From the NCBI RefSeq assembly GCF_949296715.1, contig NZ_CASFQD010000025.1:62001-126000 (forward strand): a stretch of DNA of 64,000 nt. The letters are read 5' to 3'. The position numbers were made by a program, and so were the translations under genes. A model generated the notes under the pieces. It searched no databases and was not told where the DNA came from. It saw nothing but the letters and a program-made list of their open reading frames with translations. The stretch's first letter is position 1, and each line of letters begins with the position of its first letter. Positions 52,499-60,129 of this stretch are shown piece after piece. The DNA comes from an uncultured Alistipes sp. GTDB lineage: Bacteria > Bacteroidota > Bacteroidia > Bacteroidales > Rikenellaceae.

Positions 52499-53296
52499 TC
52501 ATTTCATCAGGCTCTCAAGCGGATATTTGAGCCCCTTGTAGCTGGAAATGTAGGCCTGGATGCTGCCGATGCGCACCGGCGACTCGATGTAGAGCGGAAT
52601 TTTGTTCCGGTCGTCCGAAATCCAGACCGTGAAGACCGTGCCGTCGGTGAACGAGTAGCCCTCGGTGGTACCCAGCTGGCACTCGAACTTCAGGGTCTTG
52701 AAGCGGCCCATGTTGCGGATGCGCTTCTCCTCGCGTCCGAGGTAGCGGTAGCGCAGGTGGCGGATTGTGTCCTGGAGGACCATTTGCAGCGTGGCGGGCT
52801 CGCCGACGCGGAAATCCTCCGCATTGGCCGACCGCAGGTTGAAGAAGAGCGCGATGGGGTCCATGCTCTCCGGGGTCAGCGCCATCTGCTTTTGCCGCTC
52901 GGGCTTCTGGCGGCTACGCCAGCGCGTGTAGATTACCGAGTCCTCCCAGTCGTAGACGTAGTGGCTCTGGAAGGTGTAGTCGCCTTCGCGGATGTCGCTT
53001 TCGAAGCGCTGGGGACGCAGCGACAGGGTGTCGACCCATACCGAATAGATGTCCTCGATGTTGAAGAACCAGCGGTAGGTGGGCAGCGTGCGTCCCGCGC
53101 CGACGACCTTGTAAAAACTCCGGTCGTTCGTGCGCTCCGACGAGGTAAGGACCTCGACGGCCCCGACTTCGGTGTTGGGGAACATCTTGGCCTTGTAGCT
53201 GACGCGGTAGAGCAGCTTCTCGCCCGGATGGTAGAGCTGGGCGGCGAGCGGCAGGGCCGCTGCGAGCAGGAGTATCGTGAGCAGAAGTCGTTTCAT
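52499..53296 (-). CDS. DUF3108 domain-containing exported protein
   Basis: A 265-residue protein with a Sec signal peptide (MKRLLLTILLLAAALPLAAQ). The mature part begins LYHPGEKLLYRVSYKAKMFP, matching DUF3108, an exported beta-rich family without known activity. PTYRWFFNIEDIYSVWVDT and the closing PVRIGSIQAYISSYKGLKY segments fit. It is the middle gene of the leftward recG operon: 45 bases after recG and 35 before the coiled-coil gene. A cell-envelope role is likely but unproven. Confidence 0.85.
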   Translation of the reverse strand: MKRLLLTILLLAAALPLAAQLYHPGEKLLYRVSYKAKMFPNTEVGAVEVLTSSERTNDRSFYKVVGAGRTLPTYRWFFNIEDIYSVWVDTLSLRPQRFESDIREGDYTFQSHYVYDWEDSVIYTRWRSRQKPERQKQMALTPESMDPIALFFNLRSANAEDFRVGEPATLQMVLQDTIRHLRYRYLGREEKRIRNMGRFKTLKFECQLGTTEGYSFTDGTVFTVWISDDRNKIPLYIESPVRIGSIQAYISSYKGLKYPLESLMK

Positions 53297-53341
53297 GAGG
53301 TGAGGGGGTCTTTATTTTTAACGGGTTGTTGGTCGGAAATA

Positions 53342-55450
53342 TTACGATATGCGGGAAAAATCGATCTCTTCGCGGCCCGAATAGCGGCGGCGGAGTTCGC
53401 GCAGCCCTTCGTGTGCGGGTTGCGCGAGTGCGGGGTCCGCGGCGAGGATCTCCGCGGCGGCCTCGCGCGTCAGGGTGAGAATCTGCACGTCGGCCGTCGG
53501 ATTGGCGATCTTCAGATCAAATGCCATGCCGCTCTGCAGCGTGCCGTTGATGTCGCCCGCGCCCCGCAGCTTGAGGTCGAGCTCCGCGAGGCGGAACCCG
53601 TCGTTCGTCTCGCACATCGCCTCGAGGCGTGCGCGCGACTCGCGCGAGAGCTTCTCGCCGGACATGAGGATGCAGTAGGACTGGGCCCCGCCGCGTCCCA
53701 CGCGGCCGCGCAGCTGGTGGAGCTGCGAGAGGCCGAAGCGCTCGGCCGACTCGATGACCATGACCGTGGCGTTCGGTACGTCGACGCCCACCTCGATGAC
53801 CGACGTAGCGACGAGAATCTGCGCCTCGCCCTCCTTGAACTGGCGCATCGACTCCTCCTTGTCGGCGGGTTTCATCTTGCCGTGGCAGATGGCCGTGATG
53901 TAGTCGGGCAGCGGGAAGTCGCGCGAGATGGCCTCATAGCCGTCCGTGAGGTCCTTGTAGTCCATCGCCTCGGACTCCTTGATGAGCGGGTAGACGACGT
54001 AGACCTGGCGGCCCTGGGCGATCTGCTGCCGCATGAAGCCGAAGAGCTTGAGCCGTGCAGCGTCGGTGTAGTGGTAGGTCTTGATCGGACGGCGGCCCGG
54101 CGGCAGCTCGTCGATGACCGAGACGTCTAGGTCGCCGTAGAGGGTCATGGCGAGCGTGCGGGGGATCGGCGTGGCGGTCATCACGAGGATGTGGGGCGGC
54201 TGCTCGTTCTTGGTCCACAGGCGGGCGCGCTGCTCGACGCCGAAGCGGTGCTGCTCGTCGATGACCACGAAGCCGAGGTTCGCGAAGCGCACGCGCTCCT
54301 CGATCAGCGCGTGGGTGCCGATGAGGATGTGGACCTCGCCCGAGGCGATCCCTTCGAGCGCTTCGCGGCGTTCGCGCGCCTTCGAGGCGCCGGTCAGGAC
54401 GGCCACGCGCACCGGCATGCCGTCGAGCAGGCGGCTGATGGTAGCGAAGTGCTGGCGGGCGAGAATCTCCGTCGGGGCCATCATGCAGGCCTGGAACCCG
54501 TTGTCGACGGCCAGCAGCATCGACATCAGCGCCACGAGGGTCTTGCCGCTGCCGACGTCGCCCTGCAGCAGGCGGTTCATCTGGTATCCCGTAGCGGTGT
54601 CCTGCCGGATTTCGCGGATCACGCGCTTCTGCGCCCCCGTGAGCGGGAAGGGGAGCTTCTCGTTGTAGAAGGTGTTGAAGGCGTCGTCGACGCGCGTGAA
54701 ACGGAATCCGTCGGCCTTCGCCAGGCGTGCCGTGCGGCGCGACTGCACGTTGAGCTGCACGCCGAGCAGTTCGTCGAACTTCAGCCGGTACTGTGCCTGC
54801 CGCAGCAGTTCGGGCGACTGCGGGAAGTGGATGTTGTAGTAGGCGTCGTGGCGCGCGATGAGCCCGTAGCGGGTGCGTACATCGGCGGGCAGCGGGTCGG
54901 GGATGTGCCCGCGGACCAGCGCCCAGGCGTTGCAGACGAGCTGGTACATGCCCTTCGTGCCGAACATCGTCGAGATGCGCTCGGTCGAGGGGTAGATGCC
55001 CTGCATGCCGCTCTCGGCGCGGCGCGAGAGGTACTGCTCCATGGTCTCCAGCTCGGGGTGGGCCATCGAGAGCTGGCCGCGGTAGAACGACGGACGCCCG
55101 AAGACGAGGTATTCGCGTCCGACCTCCACGCGCTTCTCGATCCACTTGATGCCCTGGAACCACACCAGTTCGGCCTGTCCCGTCGCATCCTGCACGAAGG
55201 CCGTGAAGCGGCGCTTGCGCCCCGTCCCGGCGTAGGCTGTGCCGGTCACGCGGGCGCGCAGCTGCACGAGCGTGGGGGCGTCGTCCGTGATTTCGGAGAT
55301 GCGGTAGATGCGCGTGCGGTCGATGTAGCGGAAGGGGAAGTGGTCGAGCAGGTCGCCCACGGTGCGGATGCCCAGCTCCTTGTCCAGAAGCCGGGCGCGC
55401 GCCTCGCCGACGCCCGTCACGTACTTGATATCGCTCTTGAGGTTATCCAC
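53342..55450 (-). CDS. recG: ATP-dependent DNA helicase RecG
   Basis: A 702-residue (by the chosen start) branch-migrating helicase that reverses stalled forks and processes Holliday junctions. The N-terminal wedge domain has TGVGEARARLLDKELGIRTV. The SF2 motifs follow in order: GDVGSGKTLVA (I), APTEILARQHF (Ia), VIDEQHRFG (II), MTATPIPRTLA (III), ATSVIEVGVDVPNATVMVIE (V) and QLRGRVGRG (VI). Start choice: a TTG at 55475-55477 lies upstream of the -7 box TATATTTG (55455-55462), so I prefer the GTG at 55448-55450, reading MDNLKSDIKYVTGVG. The transcript would then be almost leaderless. It heads the operon with DUF3108 and the coiled-coil gene. Confidence 0.9.
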   Translation of the reverse strand: MDNLKSDIKYVTGVGEARARLLDKELGIRTVGDLLDHFPFRYIDRTRIYRISEITDDAPTLVQLRARVTGTAYAGTGRKRRFTAFVQDATGQAELVWFQGIKWIEKRVEVGREYLVFGRPSFYRGQLSMAHPELETMEQYLSRRAESGMQGIYPSTERISTMFGTKGMYQLVCNAWALVRGHIPDPLPADVRTRYGLIARHDAYYNIHFPQSPELLRQAQYRLKFDELLGVQLNVQSRRTARLAKADGFRFTRVDDAFNTFYNEKLPFPLTGAQKRVIREIRQDTATGYQMNRLLQGDVGSGKTLVALMSMLLAVDNGFQACMMAPTEILARQHFATISRLLDGMPVRVAVLTGASKARERREALEGIASGEVHILIGTHALIEERVRFANLGFVVIDEQHRFGVEQRARLWTKNEQPPHILVMTATPIPRTLAMTLYGDLDVSVIDELPPGRRPIKTYHYTDAARLKLFGFMRQQIAQGRQVYVVYPLIKESEAMDYKDLTDGYEAISRDFPLPDYITAICHGKMKPADKEESMRQFKEGEAQILVATSVIEVGVDVPNATVMVIESAERFGLSQLHQLRGRVGRGGAQSYCILMSGEKLSRESRARLEAMCETNDGFRLAELDLKLRGAGDINGTLQSGMAFDLKIANPTADVQILTLTREAAAEILAADPALAQPAHEGLRELRRRYSGREEIDFSRIS

Positions 55451-55454
55451 AGAG

Positions 55455-55462
55455 CAAATATA
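55455..55462 (-). promoter_or_regulatory. -7 element of the recG operon
   Basis: The minus strand reads TATATTTG, only 4 bases from the GTG start, so transcription would begin at or next to the start codon. Confidence 0.5.
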
Positions 55463-55494
55463 CGAAAAAACGGGCAATCCGTATCACCGGCTCT

Positions 55495-55751
55495 CTATTG
55501 CTCTTCTTCTGTCTTTGCCGGAAGCGACGCATCGACGCCCGAACGGGCGAACGATCCCCGGTTCCAGCTGCCCGAAGCCTCGCCCGTGCGGTCCTCGATG
55601 CCCGGGATCGGGCTGCCCTTCTGGTCGGTGACGGAACCCTGAAGTTCAAAGTCGATCAGCGGGGTGCCGTACATGCAGACGGTGCCCTTGTCTTCGTTTT
55701 CGCAGGCGGTCGTGAAGCCGAGAGCAGGAACAGCATGAATCTGCGTTTCAT
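55495..55751 (-). pseudogene. Frameshifted remnant of a small lipoprotein (rSAM-associated lipoprotein type)
   Basis: From the ATG at 55749-55751 the frame reads MKRRFMLFLLS, then loses the signal. One base is missing around 55718-55722; the next frame continues GFTTACENEDKGTVCMYGTP, then LIDFELQGSVTDQKGSPIPG, to a TAG at 55495. Joined, they make a lipoprotein signal plus the start of a CarboxypepD_reg-like domain as in radical-SAM-associated lipoproteins of Bacteroidota. The domain is also cut short after PIPGIE, and no radical-SAM partner is adjacent. It could be a decayed gene or, less likely given the short tail, a sequencing error. Confidence 0.5.
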
Positions 55752-55832
55752 AAGGGTCGGATTTTTGGGCGGTTGCGTGTGTAAATCTACTGAAAAATAT
55801 CCCGGTCTGCAATTTTTTCGCGGAATTCGGGC

Positions 55833-55840
55833 TATCTTTG
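55833..55840 (+). promoter_or_regulatory. -7 element for ispG
   Basis: TATCTTTG, 40 bases upstream of the start at 55881. Confidence 0.65.
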
Positions 55841-55880
55841 CGGTACGGAGCCCCGGCGGGCCCCGAAACCCGGAGACGAC

Positions 55881-57374
55881 ATGACAGACCTGACGAAATT
55901 CCAGCGGCGTCCGACGTGCGAGGTGCGCATCGGATGCGTGTGCATCGGCGCGGGAAACCCCGTGGCCGTGCAGTCGATGACCAATACCGACACGAACGAT
56001 ACGGCGGCGAGCGTCGCGCAGATCGAGCGCATCGACCGCGCGGGCGGCCCGATCGTGCGCCTCACGGCGCAGGGGCGCCGCGAGGGCGAGAATCTTGCCA
56101 ACATCGTGCGGCAGCTGCGCAGCGACGGCTTCCGCACGGCCGTCGTGGCCGACATCCACTTCGTTCCGGAGGTTGCGGCCATCGCGGCGAAGTACGTCGA
56201 CAAGGTGCGCATCAACCCGGGCAACTACCGCACGGAGCACGGCGAGCTGGAGGCGCTCATCGAGCAGTGCCGCGAGCGCGGCGTGGCGCTGCGCATCGGC
56301 GTCAACCACGGGTCGCTCGCCCGGCGGGTCTTCGACCGCTACGGCGACACGCCCGAGGGGATGGTCGTCTCGGCCATGGAGTTCCTGCGGGTTTGCCGCG
56401 AGCGGGCATTCGACCAGGTGGTCGTCTCGATGAAGTCGAGCAACACGCGCGTGATGGTCTCGGCCTACCGGCAGCTCGTGGCGGCGATGGAGGCCGAGGG
56501 GATGAACTACCCGATCCACCTCGGGGTCACCGAGGCCGGAAACGGACTCGAGGGGCGCATCAAGAGCGCCGTGGGCATCGGGGCGCTGCTCTGCGACGGC
56601 ATCGGTGACACGATCCGCGTCTCGCTGACCGAGGCGCCCGAAAACGAGATCCCCGTCGCGCGGCTGCTCGTCGAGCACTTCGCCGACCGCCCGGGCGAGT
56701 TCCCCGTGCGGCATCCCGAGCGCTACTCGCCCTACGTCTTCCGCCGCCGCACGCAGGTCGCCGTGCCCGTCACGCACGACGAGCCGCACGAGGGCTTCCG
56801 CGTCATCGAGGCCCTCTCGGGCAACCCGACGGCCGAACTGCGGGCCGCGATTCTGAACCTCGACCGGGCGGACGAGCCCGTCGTCGTGAAGCGCCGCTAC
56901 GAGGAGGCGTCGCTCGAGCGGCTGGCCGTGAAGGCGGCCGCCGACCTGGGCGTGCTCTTCCTCGACGGACTGGCCGACGGCATCTGGATCGACGCCCCGG
57001 GCCACGACGCCGCGGCGATCCGCGACGTGGAGCTGATGATCCTCCAGGCGGCGCGCGTGCGCTTCTCGCATACGGAATACATCGCCTGCCCGTCGTGCGG
57101 CCGCACGCTCTACGACATCGAGCGGACCTTGGCGGCGATCAAGTCCCGCACGTCGCACCTGAAGAACCTGAAGATCGGCGTCATGGGTTGCATCGTCAAC
57201 GGCCCGGGCGAGATGGCCGATGCCGACTACGGCTACGTGGGGGCGGGCCCGGGCCGCATCACCCTCTACAGGGGACGCGAGGTCGTCGCGCGCAACATTC
57301 CGCAGGAGGAGGCGCTCGACCACCTCGTCGAACTGATCCGCGCCCACGGCGACTGGGTCGATCCCGAAGTCTGA
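55881..57374 (+). CDS. ispG: 4-hydroxy-3-methylbut-2-en-1-yl diphosphate synthase, long form
   Basis: A 497-residue [4Fe-4S] enzyme of the MEP isoprenoid pathway. The TIM-barrel half has GNPVAVQSMTNTDTNDT and VADIHFVPEVA with RINPGNY. The C-terminal Fe-S half has CPSCGRTLYDIE and MGCIVNGPGEMADADYGYVG, whose cysteines and Glu bind the cluster. The protein carries the extra domain (about residues 265-385) found in Bacteroidota, Chlamydia and plants, explaining its length against about 370 in E. coli. A WbqC-family gene starts 12 bases downstream. It supplies precursors used by the prenyl synthase at 35.2 kb. Confidence 0.95.
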   Translation: MTDLTKFQRRPTCEVRIGCVCIGAGNPVAVQSMTNTDTNDTAASVAQIERIDRAGGPIVRLTAQGRREGENLANIVRQLRSDGFRTAVVADIHFVPEVAAIAAKYVDKVRINPGNYRTEHGELEALIEQCRERGVALRIGVNHGSLARRVFDRYGDTPEGMVVSAMEFLRVCRERAFDQVVVSMKSSNTRVMVSAYRQLVAAMEAEGMNYPIHLGVTEAGNGLEGRIKSAVGIGALLCDGIGDTIRVSLTEAPENEIPVARLLVEHFADRPGEFPVRHPERYSPYVFRRRTQVAVPVTHDEPHEGFRVIEALSGNPTAELRAAILNLDRADEPVVVKRRYEEASLERLAVKAAADLGVLFLDGLADGIWIDAPGHDAAAIRDVELMILQAARVRFSHTEYIACPSCGRTLYDIERTLAAIKSRTSHLKNLKIGVMGCIVNGPGEMADADYGYVGAGPGRITLYRGREVVARNIPQEEALDHLVELIRAHGDWVDPEV

Positions 57375-57386
57375 TCCGCTCCGGCC

Positions 57387-57992
57387 ATGACGATCCTCCC
57401 CGCCGCTTACCTCCCTTCGGTCGCCTACTTCGCGGAGCTGCTCCGCGGCGACTGCCTGATCGACCTCGGCGAGCACTTCATCAAGCGCTCGGAGCGCAAC
57501 CGCGCGCGGATCCTGGCCACCGACGGCGTCATGGAGCTCACCGTGCAGGTGCGCCATGCCGACCGGCCCCGCCAGCCGATGCGCGACATGCGCCTCGACT
57601 ACTCCAAGCGCTGGCAGCACCAGCACTGGGGCGCCCTTGTGTCCTCCTACAGGGGGTCGCCCTACTTCGATTTCTATGCCGGGCGGTTCGAGCCCTTCTA
57701 CCGCGGGCGGTGGGAGTTTCTCTGCGACTACGACCTGCAGCTCACCGAGCTGCTGTGCTCGCTGGCGGGCATCGCGATGCCTGCCGTATCGGAGCGCTAC
57801 ATCGAGGCGGCGCCCGGCGACCGCGACCTGCGGCCCAAACGCAGGGAGGGCCCGGCGTTCGTCGCCGAGCCCTACGTGCAGGTCTTTTCCGACCGCCTGC
57901 CCTTTCAGCCTAATTTGTCTTTTGCAGACCTTTTATTTGCAGAGGGGCCTGCATCCATCGCGGTTTTAGAACGTTGCCGATACGGAGCGTGA
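57387..57992 (+). CDS. WbqC-family protein
   Basis: A 201-residue soluble protein starting MTILPAAYLPSVAYFAELLR, the YLPSxxYF pattern that opens WbqC-like proteins. ERNRARILATDGVMELTVQV and the later RYIEAAPGDRDLRPK fit the family. Some members sit in polysaccharide or amino-sugar loci, but no enzyme activity can be assigned here. It follows ispG by 12 bases. Its last 83 bases overlap the end of the leftward GH2-like gene, with both stops inside the other gene's reading frame. Confidence 0.8.
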   Translation: MTILPAAYLPSVAYFAELLRGDCLIDLGEHFIKRSERNRARILATDGVMELTVQVRHADRPRQPMRDMRLDYSKRWQHQHWGALVSSYRGSPYFDFYAGRFEPFYRGRWEFLCDYDLQLTELLCSLAGIAMPAVSERYIEAAPGDRDLRPKRREGPAFVAEPYVQVFSDRLPFQPNLSFADLLFAEGPASIAVLERCRYGA

Positions 57993-59940
57993 CGCTGTCC
58001 GCAAGCCCGCCGGCATATACCCGTACCGGAACGCTCCCCGTGACCGAAACGCTGTCCGAGCGGTACTGGCACGGCGCATACTCCGTCATGGCGACCGTAT
58101 CGCGCCCGACGACGAGCGTGGGCAGCCCCGCGGACGAATAGACGCGGAAGGCCTGCCGCGTCTGGTCGCGCAGACGCCGCCGCTTGTCGACCAGGTGGAG
58201 CGTCGGCTCCCGTCTGTTCCACATCGCCCGGTAGAGGTAGTAGGCATCCTTGCACGTGCGGCGGTCGATGGTCACGAGCCCCTCGCCGTTGATGCCGTAG
58301 GGGCGGCGCGCCGAGCCGTAATCGAACAGCGTGGCGATCCACGTGCCCCAGAAGAGCGAATCGTTCTGCAGGTTGCGGGCATACTCCTCGTGGAAGCGCG
58401 TCTGGTTCTCCTCGGGCATCCAGTTCTCGCGCGGCGCCGCGTGGGCCGTGTAGCTTCTGTGGCCGATGAACCCGCTGCCGCCGTAGGCGACGCCCGAGCG
58501 CAGGTGCGACCAGTTCTTCTGCAGCAGGTCGCGCCAGACCTTCACGTCGTCGGTTGAGCCGCGCTCCCAGCCCACGGTCTGCCGCCAGACGATCAGGTCG
58601 GTGATGAAGTTGATCTTGCCGTCCTGGTCGCTGCACGCCACCGTCGGCCGCGAGGGGTCCATCGCGCGGGCCGTGTCGTGGAGCCTCCGCACGTAGGGCA
58701 CGGCGCTGTCGCCGCGGTTCCAGAGCCTCGAGAAGAGCCCCCACATCACCACCGAGGGGTGGTTCATGTGCTGGGCGATGATCTCCTGCAGCTGCTGCAG
58801 TCCGTTCTGCTCGAACTGCGGCGTGGCGTAGTAGGCCACATCCCCGAGGAAGGGGGCGCGGTGCAGCGGCAGGTCGATCCAGACGAGCAGGCCGAGTTCG
58901 TCGCAGCGGTCGTACAGATACCCGGCATGGGGCATGACGGCCGACCGCAGGGCGTTGGCCCCGAGGTCGAGCAGGCGGGCCAGGTCGGCGTCGCAGTCCT
59001 GCCGCGTGAACAGTCCGCCCGCAACGGTGTTGTCGTGGTAGAGGTCGACGCCGTGCACGGGCGTGCGCACGCCGTTGATCGCGAGGCCCCCGCCGGGGGT
59101 GACGGCGATCGAGCGGAATCCCGTGCGGACGGCGACGCTGTCGGTCGTCTGCTCCTCGCCGAGCGAGACCGACACGGTGTAGAGCGACGGCGAATCGGGG
59201 CTCCACAGCGCCGGGTGCTCGATGGCAAAGGGGACGAAGAGGGGCTTGCCGTCGAGCCGCACGCGCTGCCGTTTCGAGAAGACGGACTCCCCGTCGGGGG
59301 CCGTGATGCCGAGCGTCAGCGTGCAGCTGCTCTCGCCCTTCGAGGTGAGGTGTACCTCCACCTGCCCTTCGGTGCGGTCGCCGTTCACGACGGTGGGGTG
59401 TACGAGCACCCCTTCCGATCCGAAATAGAGGGGCGAGACGGCCGTGCGGTCGGTGACGATGAGCTCCGCCGGGCGGAAGATGCCGCCGTAGAGGTTCATG
59501 TCCGTCGACGTGGGCAGCACGTCGTTGCGGTAGCTGTTGCTCACGACCATGCGCAGGGCGTTGTCGGTGCCGAAGCGCACCTTGTCCGTGATCTCGAACA
59601 CGAAGGCCGTGCCGGCGCCGCAGTGCGTCCCGGCGTGTGAGCCGTTGACGAACAGGTCGGCGACCGTCTGCACGCCGTAGAAGCGGACGAAGAGGCGGCG
59701 CGAGGCCCATTCCACCGGGATGTAGATGTCGTTCTGGTAGTTTCCCGTGGTTTCGAGCAGCGATCCTTCGGCGAGGGGGTCGGTGTCCCAGGTGTGGGGC
59801 AGGGTGACGTGGCGGGCGTTGTCGCTGGTGTTTTCCGATTTGAAGAAGAACCGCCACCCCTCGTTCAGGGGGATGACCTCGCGCGCGGCGGCCATCGAGC
59901 TTGCGGCCGCGAGCAGCAGAAGCAGCATGTATCGTTTCAT
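57910..59940 (-). CDS. GH2-fold protein lacking both catalytic glutamates (probable pseudoenzyme)
   Basis: A 676-residue exported protein (signal peptide cleaved near SSMAAA). Sugar-binding, Ig-like and TIM-barrel GH2 domains are in order: LNEGWRFFFK, MNLYGGIFRPAELIV, then HGVDLYHDN. Active-site positions are altered. HPSVVMWGLFSRLW (394-407) has Ser404-Arg405 where the Asn-Glu acid/base pair should be. SGVAYGGSG (482-490) has Ala485 where the nucleophile Glu of SEYG should be. The C-terminal LFWGTWIATLFDYGS block is normal. So the fold is kept but classical retaining hydrolysis should be lost. It may bind glycan without cutting it. The ATG at 59938-59940 gives the signal peptide. Confidence 0.85.
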   Translation of the reverse strand: MKRYMLLLLLAAASSMAAAREVIPLNEGWRFFFKSENTSDNARHVTLPHTWDTDPLAEGSLLETTGNYQNDIYIPVEWASRRLFVRFYGVQTVADLFVNGSHAGTHCGAGTAFVFEITDKVRFGTDNALRMVVSNSYRNDVLPTSTDMNLYGGIFRPAELIVTDRTAVSPLYFGSEGVLVHPTVVNGDRTEGQVEVHLTSKGESSCTLTLGITAPDGESVFSKRQRVRLDGKPLFVPFAIEHPALWSPDSPSLYTVSVSLGEEQTTDSVAVRTGFRSIAVTPGGGLAINGVRTPVHGVDLYHDNTVAGGLFTRQDCDADLARLLDLGANALRSAVMPHAGYLYDRCDELGLLVWIDLPLHRAPFLGDVAYYATPQFEQNGLQQLQEIIAQHMNHPSVVMWGLFSRLWNRGDSAVPYVRRLHDTARAMDPSRPTVACSDQDGKINFITDLIVWRQTVGWERGSTDDVKVWRDLLQKNWSHLRSGVAYGGSGFIGHRSYTAHAAPRENWMPEENQTRFHEEYARNLQNDSLFWGTWIATLFDYGSARRPYGINGEGLVTIDRRTCKDAYYLYRAMWNRREPTLHLVDKRRRLRDQTRQAFRVYSSAGLPTLVVGRDTVAMTEYAPCQYRSDSVSVTGSVPVRVYAGGLADSVTLRIGNVLKPRWMQAPLQIKGLQKTN

Positions 59941-60033
59941 GGCAGGGCGGATGGATATGTAGCACCGGAGGCAAAGATAGCGCAAAGCGTGCGGAACACA
60001 AAATTTTTGTGCCGCCATCTCCCCGTCTGAACA

Positions 60034-60066
60034 CAAAAAGGGAGGAGACCGTTTCCGATCTCCTCC
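60034..60066 (-). terminator. Terminator of the coiled-coil lipoprotein gene
   Basis: GGAGGAGA pairs with TCTCCTCC around 10 bases; the minus strand ends in five T residues. Confidence 0.7.
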
Positions 60067-60129
60067 TCGGCACGCAGGGTGTCATTCAGATGTTAGCCTA
60101 TTCCCACCTTCCCTGCGGAATGTTGCCGT

